Positions 35,025-45,614 of a stretch of DNA of 57,212 bases are shown piece by piece. Made by a program: the position numbers and the translations under genes. Source of the DNA: Burkholderiaceae bacterium (lineage in GTDB: Bacteria > Pseudomonadota > Gammaproteobacteria > Burkholderiales > Burkholderiaceae_B); NCBI GenBank assembly GCA_017983955.1, contig JAGOAJ010000020.1, positions 1 to 57,212 of the forward strand. Reading direction: 5' to 3'. Numbering within the stretch: position 1 is the stretch's first letter; every line of letters begins with the position of its first letter. The notes under the pieces were generated by a model. The model was not told where the DNA came from. It worked only from the letters and a program-made list of their open reading frames with translations, and searched no databases.

Positions 35025-35522
35025 ATGAAAAAAATACAACTAAGTACCTTGATCCTGGGTGCGCTAATGGTCGCGCTGTCAGGTTGTGGCGATAGCACGG
35101 CTAGCGCCGTCCCTAAAGTAAGCAGCACGTATCAGAAAAAATTGGATGCGGCCTGGGATACGGCCAGCCAAGGCAAGTCGCCAACCATTTCGTGTGCCTC
35201 TGTGGTTGGGACGGCGGTAGGGATGGCGTCGTCTGGCCAAGGTAAAAAGTCAGAAGCCATCCAGGCTTATGAAGCCTGTTACGTCGATGCTTTCGTGCAT
35301 TATGCCAATGTCTATATTGCACAGCCCGATAAGGCCGCGTTGGACAAGCGTAATCAACCCGCAGGCTGCGGCACCTTGTCCACCCACGCCATGATTCATC
35401 AGGTTTCTTTGGGTGGATTTGCCAGCGATCTAGGGTTGAATACCAAAGCGTTGGCCGATAAAGCGCGTGCCGCTCTAGGCCAGGGCGCAGCGGCGTGTAC
35501 CAGCCTATTTGCTGACGATTGA
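35025..35522 (+). CDS. Small lipoprotein of unknown function
   Basis: 165 aa with a signal peptide and lipobox (VALSGC, Cys at about 21). The mature part has six Cys including the lipidated one (ISCASV, EACYVD, AGCGTL, AACTSL), suggesting periplasmic disulfides. Also IQAYEACYVDAFVHYANVYIA. No family recognised. A purine-poor site precedes the ATG at 35025. 28 bases separate its stop from the VWA-protein gene, so the two may be cotranscribed. Confidence 0.6.
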   Translation: MKKIQLSTLILGALMVALSGCGDSTASAVPKVSSTYQKKLDAAWDTASQGKSPTISCASVVGTAVGMASSGQGKKSEAIQAYEACYVDAFVHYANVYIAQPDKAALDKRNQPAGCGTLSTHAMIHQVSLGGFASDLGLNTKALADKARAALGQGAAACTSLFADD

Positions 35523-35550
35523 TCGCCACTCGCTTACTTTAGGAAGTTCT

Positions 35551-37914
35551 ATGAAACGATTGCAAGCGTGTCTGCTGGCCGGACTATTAGCAGCGTCTGG
35601 CGCTCATGTGGTGGCAGCCGAGCAGGCCATGATAGTACTGGATGCTTCCGGCTCTATGTGGGGACAAATCAACGGCAAGCCTAAGCTGCAAATTGCCCGT
35701 GAAGCCTTGGCCACCGTGTTAGAGGGCGTGCCTGCCGATATGGAACTGGGCCTGATGGCTTATGGGCACCGTGAAAAGGGCAATTGCAACGATATTGAAG
35801 TCATTATTGAACCCGCAGCGGGCACAGGTCCGGCTATTGCCAAGGCAGCGGCTCAGATGAAGTTCCTAGGTAAAACTCCCTTATCGGCCGCCGTAAAACA
35901 AGCTGCTGAAGCCCTACGCTATACCGAAGACAAAGCCACCGTCATCCTGATTACCGATGGCCTGGAAACCTGTAAGGCCGACCCCTGTGCCCTGGGGACG
36001 GAACTGGCCAAGCAAGGCATAGACTTTACGGCTCACGTCGTAGGCTTTGACCTGACCGATGCCGAAGGCAAGCAGGTTGCTTGTTTGGCGGAAAACACGG
36101 GTGGGCAGTATATTGCGGCGTCTAATGCCGATGAATTGCGCGACGCCTTGGTCAGCACCGTGGTCCAGCCCGTGATGGCGGCCAAACAGCCTGAGCCTGA
36201 AAAAGAAGTGGTACCTGTGTTACCCGAGGCCACCCTGGACCCTGACGAAAGCGCTGCCGTGGGGGCCGACATGCAGGTGAACTGGACAGGTCCTAATGCA
36301 GACAACGATTACATCGATATCGTGCCCGAAGGCCATAAAAAAACGAATGACGAATTGGCCTACACCTATACCAAGCAGGGTACGCCGCTAAGCATACGCA
36401 TGCCTGGCAAGCCTGGACCTTATCAAATACGCTATATCTGGCGCGGTACCGACAATAAACGCCATATATTGGCGGCGGTGACTGTGCAGGTGACGGATAG
36501 CGATGTTGCATTGATTGCCCCTGACACCGTGCAGGCGGGTAGCGTGATTCCTGTGGAGTGGAAGGGACCGGCGAATGCGGGTGATTATATTGACCTGGTG
36601 GTCGATGGCACCAAAGCCACCAGTGGTGAGTTGTTCTATGCCTATGCCAAGGACGAACCCACATTGGAATTAAGGGCACCTACCAAGCCGGGCAACTATC
36701 AGATACGTTATGTGCTTAGGGCTGCAGATAAGAAGCGTGTATTGGCAGATATACCCTTGGTCGTCAGTGCGGCAACTGCTACCGTTTCTATTGCAGATAC
36801 CCTACAAGCAGGCTCGCCTTTGTCGGTGTTCTGGACAGGTCCGGCAAGCAAGGACGATTACATAGATATTGTGCCGGCTGACTACAAAAAGATGGATGGT
36901 GGACTAGACTATTTTTATCCAGCCAGATCAGACGATGGTGAAACAGGCGACTTGAAAGGCCCGACCAAAGCAGGGCAGTATCTAGTGCGTTACATTTTAC
37001 GTGGTGCAGGTGCCGCGCAGATGATTGCCAGCGCGCCGCTTACCGTGACAGCATCCAGTGCTGCCTTGTCTGTGCCGGATACCCTACAGGCCGGTTCGCC
37101 TTTGTCGGTTTCTTGGACGGGTCCTGCAGGCAAGAATGATTACATAGATATCGTGCCGGCTGACTACAAAAAGATGGATGGTGGACTAGACTATTTTTAT
37201 CCAGCTAAATCAGACGATGGTGCAACCGGTGACCTGAAAGGGCCGACCAAAGCAGGGCAGTATCTGGTGCGTTACATTTTGCGTGGTGCAGGTGCCGCAC
37301 AGATGATTGCCAGCGTGCCGCTTACTGTGACGGCATCCAGTGCGACCTTATCTGTGCCGGATACCTTACAGGCCGGTTCGCCTTTGTCGGTATCGTGGAC
37401 GGGGCCTGCAGGCAAGAATGATTACATAGATATCGTGCCGGCTGATCAGAAAAAACTGGATGGTGGACTAGACTATTTTTATCCAGCCAAATCAGACGAT
37501 GGTGCAACCGGCGACCTGAAAGGGCCGACCAAAGCAGGGCAGTATCTGATTCGTTACGTTTTACGTGGTGCAGGTGCCGCGCAGATGATTGCCAGCGCAC
37601 CACTTACCGTTACCGCAGTTACCGCAAGCCTGTCTGCACCGGAAACAGCCCCGGCAACTTCACAAGTCACGGTGTCGTGGACTGGCCCAGCCGGTAAGAA
37701 CGATTACATAGATATTGTGCCGGCTGATCAGAAAAAGCTGGATGGTGGACTAGACTATTTTTATCCGGCCAAATCAGACGATGACGCAACCGGCGAACTG
37801 AAAATGCCCAAGAAACCTGGGCAATATAAGCTGCGTTATGTGCTGCGTGGCGCAGGACCTGCGCAACTGATTACCAGCCGTCCCCTGATGGTAACAGCGG
37901 CGCCCCAAGAATAA
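35551..37914 (+). CDS. Secreted VWA-domain protein with six tandem ~93-residue repeats
   Basis: 787 aa from the ATG at 35551, preceded by AGGAAG. Signal peptide (LLAGLLAASGAHVVAAE). VWA domain (~27-215) with an intact MIDAS: DASGSMWG, then LGKTPLSAA and LITDGLETC; hence a divalent-metal-dependent binding domain of the YfbK/Ca-activated-channel type. From about residue 225 on, six units of 91-94 residues follow, each built on a 'lQAGSpl.V.WTGPa..dDYIDIVPa..K...G.ldYfYp...dd....l..PtkpGqY.lRYvlrga' pattern. Units 3-6 are nearly identical in DNA and recur at exactly 282 bases, units 1-2 diverge. The repeats look like Ig-like or beta-sandwich modules for surface or periplasmic binding. Function unknown. 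Confidence 0.85.
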   Translation: MKRLQACLLAGLLAASGAHVVAAEQAMIVLDASGSMWGQINGKPKLQIAREALATVLEGVPADMELGLMAYGHREKGNCNDIEVIIEPAAGTGPAIAKAAAQMKFLGKTPLSAAVKQAAEALRYTEDKATVILITDGLETCKADPCALGTELAKQGIDFTAHVVGFDLTDAEGKQVACLAENTGGQYIAASNADELRDALVSTVVQPVMAAKQPEPEKEVVPVLPEATLDPDESAAVGADMQVNWTGPNADNDYIDIVPEGHKKTNDELAYTYTKQGTPLSIRMPGKPGPYQIRYIWRGTDNKRHILAAVTVQVTDSDVALIAPDTVQAGSVIPVEWKGPANAGDYIDLVVDGTKATSGELFYAYAKDEPTLELRAPTKPGNYQIRYVLRAADKKRVLADIPLVVSAATATVSIADTLQAGSPLSVFWTGPASKDDYIDIVPADYKKMDGGLDYFYPARSDDGETGDLKGPTKAGQYLVRYILRGAGAAQMIASAPLTVTASSAALSVPDTLQAGSPLSVSWTGPAGKNDYIDIVPADYKKMDGGLDYFYPAKSDDGATGDLKGPTKAGQYLVRYILRGAGAAQMIASVPLTVTASSATLSVPDTLQAGSPLSVSWTGPAGKNDYIDIVPADQKKLDGGLDYFYPAKSDDGATGDLKGPTKAGQYLIRYVLRGAGAAQMIASAPLTVTAVTASLSAPETAPATSQVTVSWTGPAGKNDYIDIVPADQKKLDGGLDYFYPAKSDDDATGELKMPKKPGQYKLRYVLRGAGPAQLITSRPLMVTAAPQE
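36223..37911 (+). repeat. Six tandem repeats inside the VWA-protein gene
   Basis: The Trp codon of the W-T/K-G-P motif falls at 36283, 36559, 36832, 37114, 37396 and 37678: spacings 276, 273, 282, 282, 282. Units 3, 4 and 5 share long runs of identical bases; unit 6 diverges at its 3' end and units 1-2 are old. This indicates recent duplication within a growing array, prone to copy-number change by slippage or recombination. Confidence 0.9.
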
Positions 37915-37970
37915 TTGGGGCTTGCAGCGTTGCCGGGAAGCATAACTAATGCCCTGGCAGCCGCTACGTG

Positions 37971-38648
37971 TTATGGCGTGGCTGTTTTGCTCATGCCCTG
38001 GGTCAGCATGCCCTGGTGTTCCAGAAAGGCGATTACTTCGTCCAGGCCGTTGCCGTCTTTCAGGTTGCACATAATAAAAGGGCGGCCTTGGCGCATGCGT
38101 TCCGCGTCTTCGGCCATCACTGTTAATGATGCCCCTACATAAGGTGCCAAGTCTATTTTGTTGATGATCAACAAATCGGACTTGGTGATACCTGGGCCAC
38201 CCTTACGGGGGATTTTTTCGCCAGCAGCCACATCAATAACGTATAGCGTCAGGTCAGACAATTCTGGGCTGAAGGTGGCCGCCAGGTTATCACCGCCGGA
38301 TTCTATAAAGACGATATCAGCATCTGGGAATTTACCCAGCATGCGGTCTATGGCTTCCAGGTTAATGGAGGCATCTTCACGAATCGCAGTGTGTGGGCAG
38401 CCGCCGGTTTCTACGCCCATGATGCGTTCAGCGGGTAGGGCGCCGGAAATGGTCAGCAGGCGCTCGTCTTCTTTGGTGTAGATATCGTTGGTGATGGCGA
38501 TCAGGTCGTAGTGGGCCGACATGCGCTTGCACAGCATTTCCAGCAAGGTAGTCTTGCCCGACCCGACAGGACCGCCTACGCCTACACGTAAAGGAGGTAG
38601 CTTCTTGGTGCGTGTGCCTGGAGTGTGGGCTTGCAAAGAGTTTTCCAT
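37971..38648 (-). CDS. ureG: Urease accessory GTPase UreG
   Basis: GTPase that delivers nickel to apo-urease with UreE, F and D. 225 aa: P-loop [38 protein letters not shown] (nickel-site CPH), [17 protein letters not shown], and [18 protein letters not shown] (GTP base recognition NKID). Last gene of the urease operon. 11 bases from ureF. Confidence 0.97.
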   Translation of the reverse strand: MENSLQAHTPGTRTKKLPPLRVGVGGPVGSGKTTLLEMLCKRMSAHYDLIAITNDIYTKEDERLLTISGALPAERIMGVETGGCPHTAIREDASINLEAIDRMLGKFPDADIVFIESGGDNLAATFSPELSDLTLYVIDVAAGEKIPRKGGPGITKSDLLIINKIDLAPYVGASLTVMAEDAERMRQGRPFIMCNLKDGNGLDEVIAFLEHQGMLTQGMSKTATP

Positions 38649-38659
38649 ATGACTGGCCT

Positions 38660-39373
38660 TTAAGATCGAAACAGACGGAAATGCTGGGTTTCGTGTCGTG
38701 AAGAAAGAATGGCGAATTGTGGTGCTAACGTGTATACGCGGGGTGGCTTGCTGGCGGCACGTTGCTGTGCTTCGTCCAAGATGGCAGGAATTAGCAGACG
38801 CAATTTATTCAGTATGCGCTGTCCCGCGATTTGGCCCAAGGGCACAGTTTTAATGGCCGCCATGACTTGGTTTTCCAACCAGGCGAACAAATAGGCGGTC
38901 AGGCCCTGGTCTGGGTTGATGCTCAGCGCATGTGCAGCAAAACTGTGCGCCGCCGGATAGGTCAAGCGACGGCTATCCAGCAACTGCTGTCTGGCTTTGG
39001 GGCTGCCCCATTCCAGGTCCTGGGCCAGCCTGGCCATCGACCAACCCATTTGCTCGGTTTCTTGGCGTATTTCCTGGGTCTCGCGCGAGGCGTGGAACCA
39101 GGTATTCCAATGTTGCACACCAGCCCAGTCATCGGCTGACCAGTGCTGGAACAACAGCAGCCAGATAGGGGCCTCGCACTGGGCCATGACCAAGGTCAGT
39201 TGCTGCGAGGTCCAGTCCAGCGCACTGGCTTCATCCGTTACCAGCCTGGCTTCCACGGCTGCCTCGAAGCCTTGTGAATAGCTGTAGCCGCCTATGGGCA
39301 AGGCGGGTGACGACAGTTGCAACAGGGCGGATAAAGCGTCGGGCATAGGGGCTGGCGACTGACTACGCACCAT
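38660..39373 (-). CDS. ureF: Urease accessory protein UreF
   Basis: GTPase-activating partner of UreG. The start [15 protein letters not shown] overlaps the end of ureE by 11 bases; the alternative Met nine residues on is also plausible. [22 protein letters not shown] is the invariant N-terminal UreF motif, followed by all-helical sequence including [25 protein letters not shown]. About 237 aa, normal. Confidence 0.93.
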   Translation of the reverse strand: MVRSQSPAPMPDALSALLQLSSPALPIGGYSYSQGFEAAVEARLVTDEASALDWTSQQLTLVMAQCEAPIWLLLFQHWSADDWAGVQHWNTWFHASRETQEIRQETEQMGWSMARLAQDLEWGSPKARQQLLDSRRLTYPAAHSFAAHALSINPDQGLTAYLFAWLENQVMAAIKTVPLGQIAGQRILNKLRLLIPAILDEAQQRAASKPPRVYTLAPQFAILSSRHETQHFRLFRS

Positions 39374-39893
39374 CGGGTTCGCGGGCAGTATAAGCAGCTT
39401 GCGCCAGGGCGTAGTCTTCGTCAAACGTGGCGTCATGACCATGCTTGTGACCGCCGCCATAGGCACCGGTTTCAGGTTCGAAAGGTTGATTCACGGTGGT
39501 GACATTCAGGTCGCCCAGTTGGGCCAGCATGTCGGCCAGGACCGGGTCGTGTTCCAGTTGCAGGTAGTCGGGGCCGATTTCCACCGCCACATGACGATTA
39601 CCCAAGTGATAGGCGGCACGCATAAGCTGCTGCGAACTTGATGCGGTAACCCGCAGTACGGGTTCTAAAGCGGCCTGCACCAAAATGGCTTGGCCGTTGT
39701 CGTCTATTAGCAGGTCGTTGTTTCGCAAGACCGTGCCTTGGTTCAGTATGATGCCAACCTGTTCGTCGTTGTCCAGGGTAATAATTTGGCGGCTGCGACG
39801 GCGTGCCTCGAAGGGCAGGATGGCCTGGGGCGCATCGTTGGCAGGCATCTGGCCAGGGTCGGCATGATGCTGGTGTTTAGTAATAATACGCAT
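39363..39893 (-). CDS. ureE: Urease accessory nickel chaperone UreE
   Basis: Nickel-binding chaperone. 176 aa with the UreE core DNDEQVGIILNQGTVLRNNDLLIDDNGQAILVQAALEPVLRV and YHLGNRHVAVEIGPDYLQLEHDPVLADMLAQLG (conserved dimer-interface nickel His in GNRH). The tail has only a short GGHKHGHD cluster, not the long poly-His of Klebsiella. Two bases from ureC and overlapping ureF. Confidence 0.94.
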   Translation of the reverse strand: MRIITKHQHHADPGQMPANDAPQAILPFEARRRSRQIITLDNDEQVGIILNQGTVLRNNDLLIDDNGQAILVQAALEPVLRVTASSSQQLMRAAYHLGNRHVAVEIGPDYLQLEHDPVLADMLAQLGDLNVTTVNQPFEPETGAYGGGHKHGHDATFDEDYALAQAAYTAREPDGA

Positions 39894-39895
39894 AA

Positions 39896-41611
39896 TCAGA
39901 AAAGAAAATAACGTTGTGCCATGGGCAGGGTTTTGGCAGGTTCGCAGGTTAGCAAGCGGCCATCGGCCATGACCTGATAGGTTTCCGGATCTACCGTGAT
40001 ATTTGGCAGCCAGCTATTACGTACCATGTCTTTTTTGCCTATGGTGCGGCAACCCCTGACGGCTTCCAGGGTTTTAATCAGGCCTAGATCGTGGACGGCT
40101 TGATTGACCATGGCGTCCGCCGACAAAAACGTCAGCGATGTTTTCACGCCCTTGCCAAAGGCGCCGTACATTAAGCGCGAGTGCACAGGCTGGGGGGTAG
40201 AAATAGATGCACCAGGGTCGCCCACGAAGGCCGAGGCTATCATGCCGCCTTTCAGCACCATATTGGCTTTGACGCCAAAGAAACTGGGGCGCCACAGCAC
40301 GATATCGGCCAGCTTTCCGACTTCAATGGAGCCGACTTTGTGCGCGATGCCGTGGGTGATGGCAGGGTTGATGGTGTACTTGGCAATGTAGCGCTTGATA
40401 CGTTCGTTATCGGAACGTGAGCTATCACTCTCCAGGGCGCCTTGCTGGGCTTTCATTTTGTCGGCGGTTTGCCAGGTGCGCAGCACGACTTCACCCACTC
40501 GGCCCATGGCCTGTGAATCGGAACTCATAATGGAAAAAGCGCCCAGGTCGTGCAGTATGTCTTCGGCGGCGATGGTTTCGCGGCGTATGCGGCTTTCTGC
40601 AAACGCCAGGTCTTCTGCGATAGAAGGGTCCAGGTGGTGGCACACCATTAGCATGTCCAAGTGCTCGTCTATGGTATTGACGGTAAATGGCATGGTGGGG
40701 TTGGTAGAGGCGGGCAGCACATTGGGCATGCCAGCGGCTCGGATGATGTCGGGGGCGTGGCCACCGCCTGCGCCTTCGGTATGGAAGGAGTGTATGGTCC
40801 GGCCCTTGAAGGCAGCAAACGTGTCTTCGGCAAACCCGGATTCGTTCAGGGTGTCGCTGTGTATGGCGACTTGAACGTCCATTTCATCGGCAACATTCAA
40901 ACAGCAGTCTATGGCCTCTGGGGTGCAACCCCAGTCTTCATGTAGCTTTAAACCGATAACACCGGCGCTGACTTGTTCCCGTAGCGGGCCGGGCATGCTG
41001 ACATTGCCTTTGCCCAGCAGGCCGATATTCATGGGAAAGGCATCCAGTGCCGACAGCATGGAATGTATGTGCCAGGGGCCTGGCGTGCTACTGGTGGCCA
41101 GCGACCCGGTCGCTGGACCTGTACCGCCGCCTATCATGGTGGTGGTGCCGGTGGCCAGAGCTTCCGGGATTTGGTCAGGCGACAGAAAATGGATGTGGGT
41201 GTCTATGGCACCTGCCGTCACTATCATGCCTTCGCCGGCAATCACTTCGGTGGCTGGACCTATGACGATGGTGACACCGGGCTGTATGTCGGGATTGCCC
41301 GCCTTGCCTATACCCGAAATGTGTCCGTTTTTGATGCCGATATCTGCTTTGACGATGCCGGTGACGGCATCAATAATCAAGGCGTTGGTGATGACGGTAT
41401 CTACGCAGTCGGCGCTCATGCGCTGGCTTTGACCCATGCCGTCGCGTATGACCTTGCCGCCGCCAAAGGTGACTTCTTCGCCAAAGATGGTGTAGTCTTT
41501 TTCTACTTCCGCCAGCAAGTTGGTATCGGCCAGCCTTATCCTGTCACCCACGCCATTAACGCAGGTTGGACCCAGCATTTCAGTATAAGCACGTCGTGAA
41601 ATTGTGACCAT
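39896..41611 (-). CDS. ureC: Urease subunit alpha UreC
   Basis: Catalytic subunit, 571 aa. Nickel ligands and active-site residues are visible: DTHIHFLSP (two His), [12 protein letters not shown] (carbamylated Lys), [33 protein letters not shown] (flap His) and [11 protein letters not shown] (Asp). The start ATG shares one base with the ureB stop. All key residues are present, so active urease is expected. Confidence 0.98.
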   Translation of the reverse strand: MVTISRRAYTEMLGPTCVNGVGDRIRLADTNLLAEVEKDYTIFGEEVTFGGGKVIRDGMGQSQRMSADCVDTVITNALIIDAVTGIVKADIGIKNGHISGIGKAGNPDIQPGVTIVIGPATEVIAGEGMIVTAGAIDTHIHFLSPDQIPEALATGTTTMIGGGTGPATGSLATSSTPGPWHIHSMLSALDAFPMNIGLLGKGNVSMPGPLREQVSAGVIGLKLHEDWGCTPEAIDCCLNVADEMDVQVAIHSDTLNESGFAEDTFAAFKGRTIHSFHTEGAGGGHAPDIIRAAGMPNVLPASTNPTMPFTVNTIDEHLDMLMVCHHLDPSIAEDLAFAESRIRRETIAAEDILHDLGAFSIMSSDSQAMGRVGEVVLRTWQTADKMKAQQGALESDSSRSDNERIKRYIAKYTINPAITHGIAHKVGSIEVGKLADIVLWRPSFFGVKANMVLKGGMIASAFVGDPGASISTPQPVHSRLMYGAFGKGVKTSLTFLSADAMVNQAVHDLGLIKTLEAVRGCRTIGKKDMVRNSWLPNITVDPETYQVMADGRLLTCEPAKTLPMAQRYFLF

Positions 41612-41916
41612 TACAAGACCCCCATGATATCGCCGTGAAACCCGTAGACTTTGCGTTCGCCACCCAGCTCGACCAGTTCCACCGTGCGCTTTTGACCGGG
41701 CTCGAAGCGTACCGCTGTGCCTGCGGCAATGTTCAGGCGAAAACCCCTGGCGGCATGGCGATCAAAGTCCAGTGCCCGGTTGGTTTCGGCAAAATGGTAA
41801 TGCGAACCCACTTGTATGGGGCGATCGCCCGTATTGACAACACTGACCTCGCAGGTGGTGCGCCCTACGTTCAGTTCGATATCGCCCGGTTCAGCCAGTA
41901 TTTCACCTGGAATCAT
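41611..41916 (-). CDS. ureB: Urease subunit beta UreB
   Basis: 101 aa. [86 protein letters not shown] matches UreB end to end. Separate from ureA and ureC (three-subunit enzyme). Confidence 0.97.
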   Translation of the reverse strand: MIPGEILAEPGDIELNVGRTTCEVSVVNTGDRPIQVGSHYHFAETNRALDFDRHAARGFRLNIAAGTAVRFEPGQKRTVELVELGGERKVYGFHGDIMGVL

Positions 41917-41949
41917 GGTGTGCTTCCTAAAGAATGTGGTTGGCCTGAA

Positions 41950-42567
41950 TTAGGCAGCAATCAGTGCTACGCCATAAGCGGCGATACCTGCGCCCAGCAA
42001 GCGTGTTAGCCAGACGCTACGTTGCATGGAGAATCCAGCCACTAGGCCGCTGACATGTAGGGCCAAGGTGGTGGCCATGAAGCCCGCAATAAACGCGGCG
42101 GCACTGCCGCCTAACGGCAGTTCAGCACCGTGCGCCATGCCGTGAAACAAGGCGAAAAAGCCAACTAACGCTGCGCCAGCCCAGTTAGGCAGGGCCAGAC
42201 GGCTGGCCACCAACAAACCCAGCACTAGCAGCGAGCCCATGATCATGGGCTCCATGGCAGGTAGCGTGAAGCCCGCCAGACCCAGCAACGCGCCAACCAA
42301 TAGCAGGCATAGGAAGCTGACCGGTGTCCATAGGGCGGAGCTTACCGACTTGTGAGTCAAGGCTGCCCACAGGCCTACTGCCAACATGGCGAACAAGTGG
42401 TCCATGCCAGTTAGTGGGTGGGTCAGGCCGGACAACAGCATATTGCTGGATACTTCGTGGCCAGGGTGGGCCAAGGCAGCGCCCGATAGCAGGGCCAAGC
42501 CGCTGGCGCGTGCCAGAAACACAGTGATGGAACGAAAAATGGAGGGAGTCGACATGGCAGTTTCCAA
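41950..42567 (-). CDS. ureJ: HupE/UreJ-family nickel/metal permease-like protein
   Basis: 205-aa (or 201-aa from the internal Met) membrane protein of the HupE/UreJ family, with the N-terminal signal-like helix, HPGHEVSSNMLLSGLTHPLTGMDHLFAMLAVGLWAAL (H-x5-D-H metal-site motif) and FALFHGMAHGAELP. Such proteins are thought to bring nickel in. It lies between ureA and ureB, a placement described in Bordetella and related genera. Confidence 0.93.
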   Translation of the reverse strand: METAMSTPSIFRSITVFLARASGLALLSGAALAHPGHEVSSNMLLSGLTHPLTGMDHLFAMLAVGLWAALTHKSVSSALWTPVSFLCLLLVGALLGLAGFTLPAMEPMIMGSLLVLGLLVASRLALPNWAGAALVGFFALFHGMAHGAELPLGGSAAAFIAGFMATTLALHVSGLVAGFSMQRSVWLTRLLGAGIAAYGVALIAA

Positions 42568-42606
42568 TAATTCAAAAAGTATTTCGGGGTATTAAATTTC
42601 GGGGTA

Positions 42607-42909
42607 CTAAATAATGGGATGATGTACGGTGATCAGCTTGGTGCCATCCGGGAAGGTGGCCTCTACCTGAATATCGGCAATCATTTCAGGGATGCCTTCC
42701 ATGACGTCGGCGCGGGTCAGTATGGTGGTGCCATAGTGCATCAGTTCGGCCACACTACGACCGTCGCGCGCGCCTTCCATGAGCGCAGCGGTAATCAGGG
42801 CTACGGATTCCGGATAATTCAGTTTTACCCCGCGTGCCAACCGCCGTTCCGCCAGCAAAGCAGCGGTAAATATTAATAATTTGTCTTTTTCGCGAGGGGT
42901 AAGCTCCAT
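42607..42909 (-). CDS. ureA: Urease subunit gamma UreA
   Basis: 100 aa, [77 protein letters not shown], fully typical UreA. Starts after an AAGGAATAAGG site. 38 bases after ureD. Confidence 0.97.
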   Translation of the reverse strand: MELTPREKDKLLIFTAALLAERRLARGVKLNYPESVALITAALMEGARDGRSVAELMHYGTTILTRADVMEGIPEMIADIQVEATFPDGTKLITVHHPII

Positions 42910-42947
42910 AGCCTTATTCCTTGGTATTTGTCAGGTGTAGTCTAATT

Positions 42948-43802
42948 TCAGGTCTTCCAGCTACGCAAGTGAGCGCCCTGGGTTTGTAGTAATAAAGGAC
43001 GCAATTGCATCCATAACGGAACCAACAGACGTTTTACGTCTTCGACGTGTTGCCCCAGCACGCGTATCAAGCATAAGCCCTGGCCGTTATCTTGAGGCAT
43101 CTGGGTTATGCCTGCACGACAATTGTCGTCCCATGGCAGCGTCTGGGCAATAGCATCTGTTTGCTCACGGCTTAATTCGGGCCCAAAGCCCCATAGCGTG
43201 GCCATGACCGGAAAGCTATCCAGGCCGTTGGCGCTATGGCGTATTTGACCTTGGGCGCACAGTTCGCCTGTGTCCAGCCACAAGGGGTGACCATCCAGCG
43301 TTAGCTGGGTAGTAAGCAAGACCTGGCCTTGATCCCAATGATTAGGCCGCATAATGCTGCCCAGTTGGGTAATTTCCCAGCCTATGGCGCAGGCACTGGT
43401 CCGCAAGTTCAGTTGCGTGGTGACTTCGGCATTGGTTTGCTCGAAGAAGATGTTTTCTTGCGGCAGCCAGTCCAGACGGGACTGTTCTGCCATATTGATA
43501 ACTACAGTTTGTGCCGAGCGCCGTCCGTTGGCTTTGTACCAGCGGCTGGCCCCAGGCGTGGTCAGTAGCGCATGCGCGCCCTGATCTAAGGTGACGTCTA
43601 TGGCCAGAATGTCGCCGCCTGCGATGCCCGAGGGCGGATGCAGTATGGTGACATGACAGACTTTAGGACCTTCAGGATAAAGCGCTTTTTGCACCAACAG
43701 CGGGCCGTAGTGCTTGCGCGAACTAAGTATGGTTTTATCTAGGTCCTGCCGCGTAAATGACAGTTGCAGGTTGGCGTGCCATTCGCTTGCAGATGCAGAC
43801 AT
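42948..43802 (-). CDS. ureD: Urease accessory protein UreD
   Basis: 284-aa scaffold that binds apo-urease with UreF and UreG. Motifs: HYGPLLVQKALYPEGPKVCHVTILHPPSGIAGGDILAIDVTLDQGAHALLTTPGASRWYKANGRRSAQ and WLPQENIFFEQTNAEVTT. First gene of the operon; the 96 bases upstream should hold its promoter, but I cannot pick convincing boxes. Confidence 0.93.
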   Translation of the reverse strand: MSASASEWHANLQLSFTRQDLDKTILSSRKHYGPLLVQKALYPEGPKVCHVTILHPPSGIAGGDILAIDVTLDQGAHALLTTPGASRWYKANGRRSAQTVVINMAEQSRLDWLPQENIFFEQTNAEVTTQLNLRTSACAIGWEITQLGSIMRPNHWDQGQVLLTTQLTLDGHPLWLDTGELCAQGQIRHSANGLDSFPVMATLWGFGPELSREQTDAIAQTLPWDDNCRAGITQMPQDNGQGLCLIRVLGQHVEDVKRLLVPLWMQLRPLLLQTQGAHLRSWKT

Positions 43803-43898
43803 AGATTATAGCCTTTTATAGATGGTTAGCGTGTTCTCGTGGTTAATTATGCGCTTTTGATGACAGCTATTTTGCCAGAGTGTGTATGAAAAATGATA

Positions 43899-44660
43899 TC
43901 AGTTTTTTAGTCGGTAGCCAGTCTTGAAAATTAAGGCAACCACGATCAGGCAAGTCAGCAAAAATAATAGTGTCATGCTTAGGCTGACCCAGATGGCGAC
44001 ATCGGCCACGCCATAGAAGCTCCAGCGAAATCCGCTGATCAGATACACGACAGGGTTAAATAGCGTGACGGTTTGCCAGAACGGCGGCAACATGGAAATT
44101 GAGTAGAAACTGCCGCCCAGAAAGGTCAGGGGGGTAATGATAAGCAGGGGTACTAACTGTAGTTTTTCGAAGCCGTCGGCCCAGATGCCAATAATGAAAC
44201 CAAACAGGCTGAAGGTAAACGCAGTCAGAACTAAGAATAATAGCATCCAGAACGGGTGTTGTATGTCTATAGGCACAAAGAAGCCTGCAGTACCCAGAAT
44301 GATTAGTGCCAGCAATAGGGATTTTGTGGTTGCCGCGGCCACGTAACTTAGCGTGATCTCCATAGCCGAAATCGGGGCTGATAATATCTCGTAGATGGTC
44401 CCTGAGAATTTTGGGAAGTAGATCCCAAATGATGCATTGGACACGCTGTGCGTAAGTACCGACAGCATAATCAGACCTGGCACAATGAAGGCACCGTAGC
44501 TGATGCCATCCACCTGTTCTATACGATGTCCTATGGCAGCGCCAAACACCACGAAATACAGTATGGTGGAAATAACCGGTGCCACTATGCTTTGCAGTAG
44601 GGTGCGCCAGGTTCGTGTCATTTCGAAGACATAGATGGCGCGCATGGCATGCAGGTTCAT
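43899..44660 (-). CDS. ABC-2-type transporter permease (YadH-like)
   Basis: 253-aa, six-helix permease of the ABC-2 family. Conserved [47 protein letters not shown] and [26 protein letters not shown]. Overlaps its ATPase by four bases. Substrate unknown; E. coli YadGH is the closest pattern I recognise. Confidence 0.88.
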   Translation of the reverse strand: MNLHAMRAIYVFEMTRTWRTLLQSIVAPVISTILYFVVFGAAIGHRIEQVDGISYGAFIVPGLIMLSVLTHSVSNASFGIYFPKFSGTIYEILSAPISAMEITLSYVAAATTKSLLLALIILGTAGFFVPIDIQHPFWMLLFLVLTAFTFSLFGFIIGIWADGFEKLQLVPLLIITPLTFLGGSFYSISMLPPFWQTVTLFNPVVYLISGFRWSFYGVADVAIWVSLSMTLLFLLTCLIVVALIFKTGYRLKN

Positions 44661-45583
44661 GATGTTTTTCTTAATAATGTGACAAAAATATCTTCCAACG
44701 AGCTTTGGCGAGTCCGCAAGTCATGGAAAAGAACGCCAGCGGTGTTCAGCTGGGCCAGTAGCGCCGTAATATCGTGGCTTTCAGCATGGATATCGTAGGT
44801 GTAGATCAATTCTTGGCCGTCGCTGCTTAGCGTCAACTGAAATGGTGCCAATGCAGGAGGTATGCTTTGCAGGGGATGTTGCAACTGCAAGATCAGTTCT
44901 TTTTTCCCCAGTTGGCGCATCAGTTGTTGTTTGTCCTGCACCAGGATGATTTCCCCAGCGTTGATGACGCCGACGCGGTCGGCCATATCTTCGGCCTCTT
45001 CAATATAGTGCGTGGTCAGGATGATAGTCACGCCGGTATCGCGCAGGGTACGCACTAACTGCCACATGTCTTTGCGCAGGGAAACGTCCACGCCTGCGGT
45101 GGGTTCATCCAGAAACAGGATGCGTGGTTCGTGTGACAGGGCCTTAGCAATTAACACCCGCCGCTTCATGCCACCCGATAAGGTAATCAGTTGATTGTCT
45201 TTTTTGTCCCACAAAGACAGGTCACGTAAGACTTTCTCTATGTAGGCGGGGTTAGGCGGTTTGCCAAACAGACCGCGGCTGAAACTGACGGTAGCCCAAA
45301 CCGTTTCAAACGCATCAGTGGTCAGTTCTTGCGGCACCAGGCCGATTAGCGCACGGGCTTTGCGGTAATCGCGAATAATGTCATGGCCATCGGCCACGAC
45401 CGTGCCAGCCGTGGGTCTGACCAGACCGCAGATAATGTTGATCAGCGTGGTTTTGCCCGCGCCGTTGGGACCTAATAACGCAAATATTTCGCCACGCCGT
45501 ATGGTTAGGTCTACGCTTTTCAGGGCGGAAAAGCCAGAGGCGTAGGTTTTTTCCAGACCAGTTACGGTAATGATGGGCGGCAT
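44657..45583 (-). CDS. ABC transporter ATP-binding protein (YadG-like)
   Basis: 309 aa from [14 protein letters not shown]; a longer frame upstream lacks homology. Walker [14 protein letters not shown], signature [10 protein letters not shown], Walker [13 protein letters not shown], switch His [10 protein letters not shown]. The C-terminal ~80 residues, with an extra domain ([35 protein letters not shown]), are typical of the YadG/DrrA exporter class. Operon with the permease. Confidence 0.92.
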   Translation of the reverse strand: MPPIITVTGLEKTYASGFSALKSVDLTIRRGEIFALLGPNGAGKTTLINIICGLVRPTAGTVVADGHDIIRDYRKARALIGLVPQELTTDAFETVWATVSFSRGLFGKPPNPAYIEKVLRDLSLWDKKDNQLITLSGGMKRRVLIAKALSHEPRILFLDEPTAGVDVSLRKDMWQLVRTLRDTGVTIILTTHYIEEAEDMADRVGVINAGEIILVQDKQQLMRQLGKKELILQLQHPLQSIPPALAPFQLTLSSDGQELIYTYDIHAESHDITALLAQLNTAGVLFHDLRTRQSSLEDIFVTLLRKTS

Positions 45584-45614
45584 ACTAAGTAGTCCAGGGT
45601 GAAGGGTAGAGGGC

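Noticed and set aside
35509-35550. Longer N-terminus of the VWA protein
   Set aside because: The in-frame upstream Met lies inside the preceding lipoprotein gene and would bury the signal peptide; ATG 35551 has AGGAAG.
36223-37911. CRISPR-like array
   Set aside because: The repeats are 273-282 bases, in frame and translated as protein modules, without spacers.
40911-41599. Two long + frames (173 and 178 aa) opposite ureC
   Set aside because: Shadows of the highly conserved ureC; no motifs.
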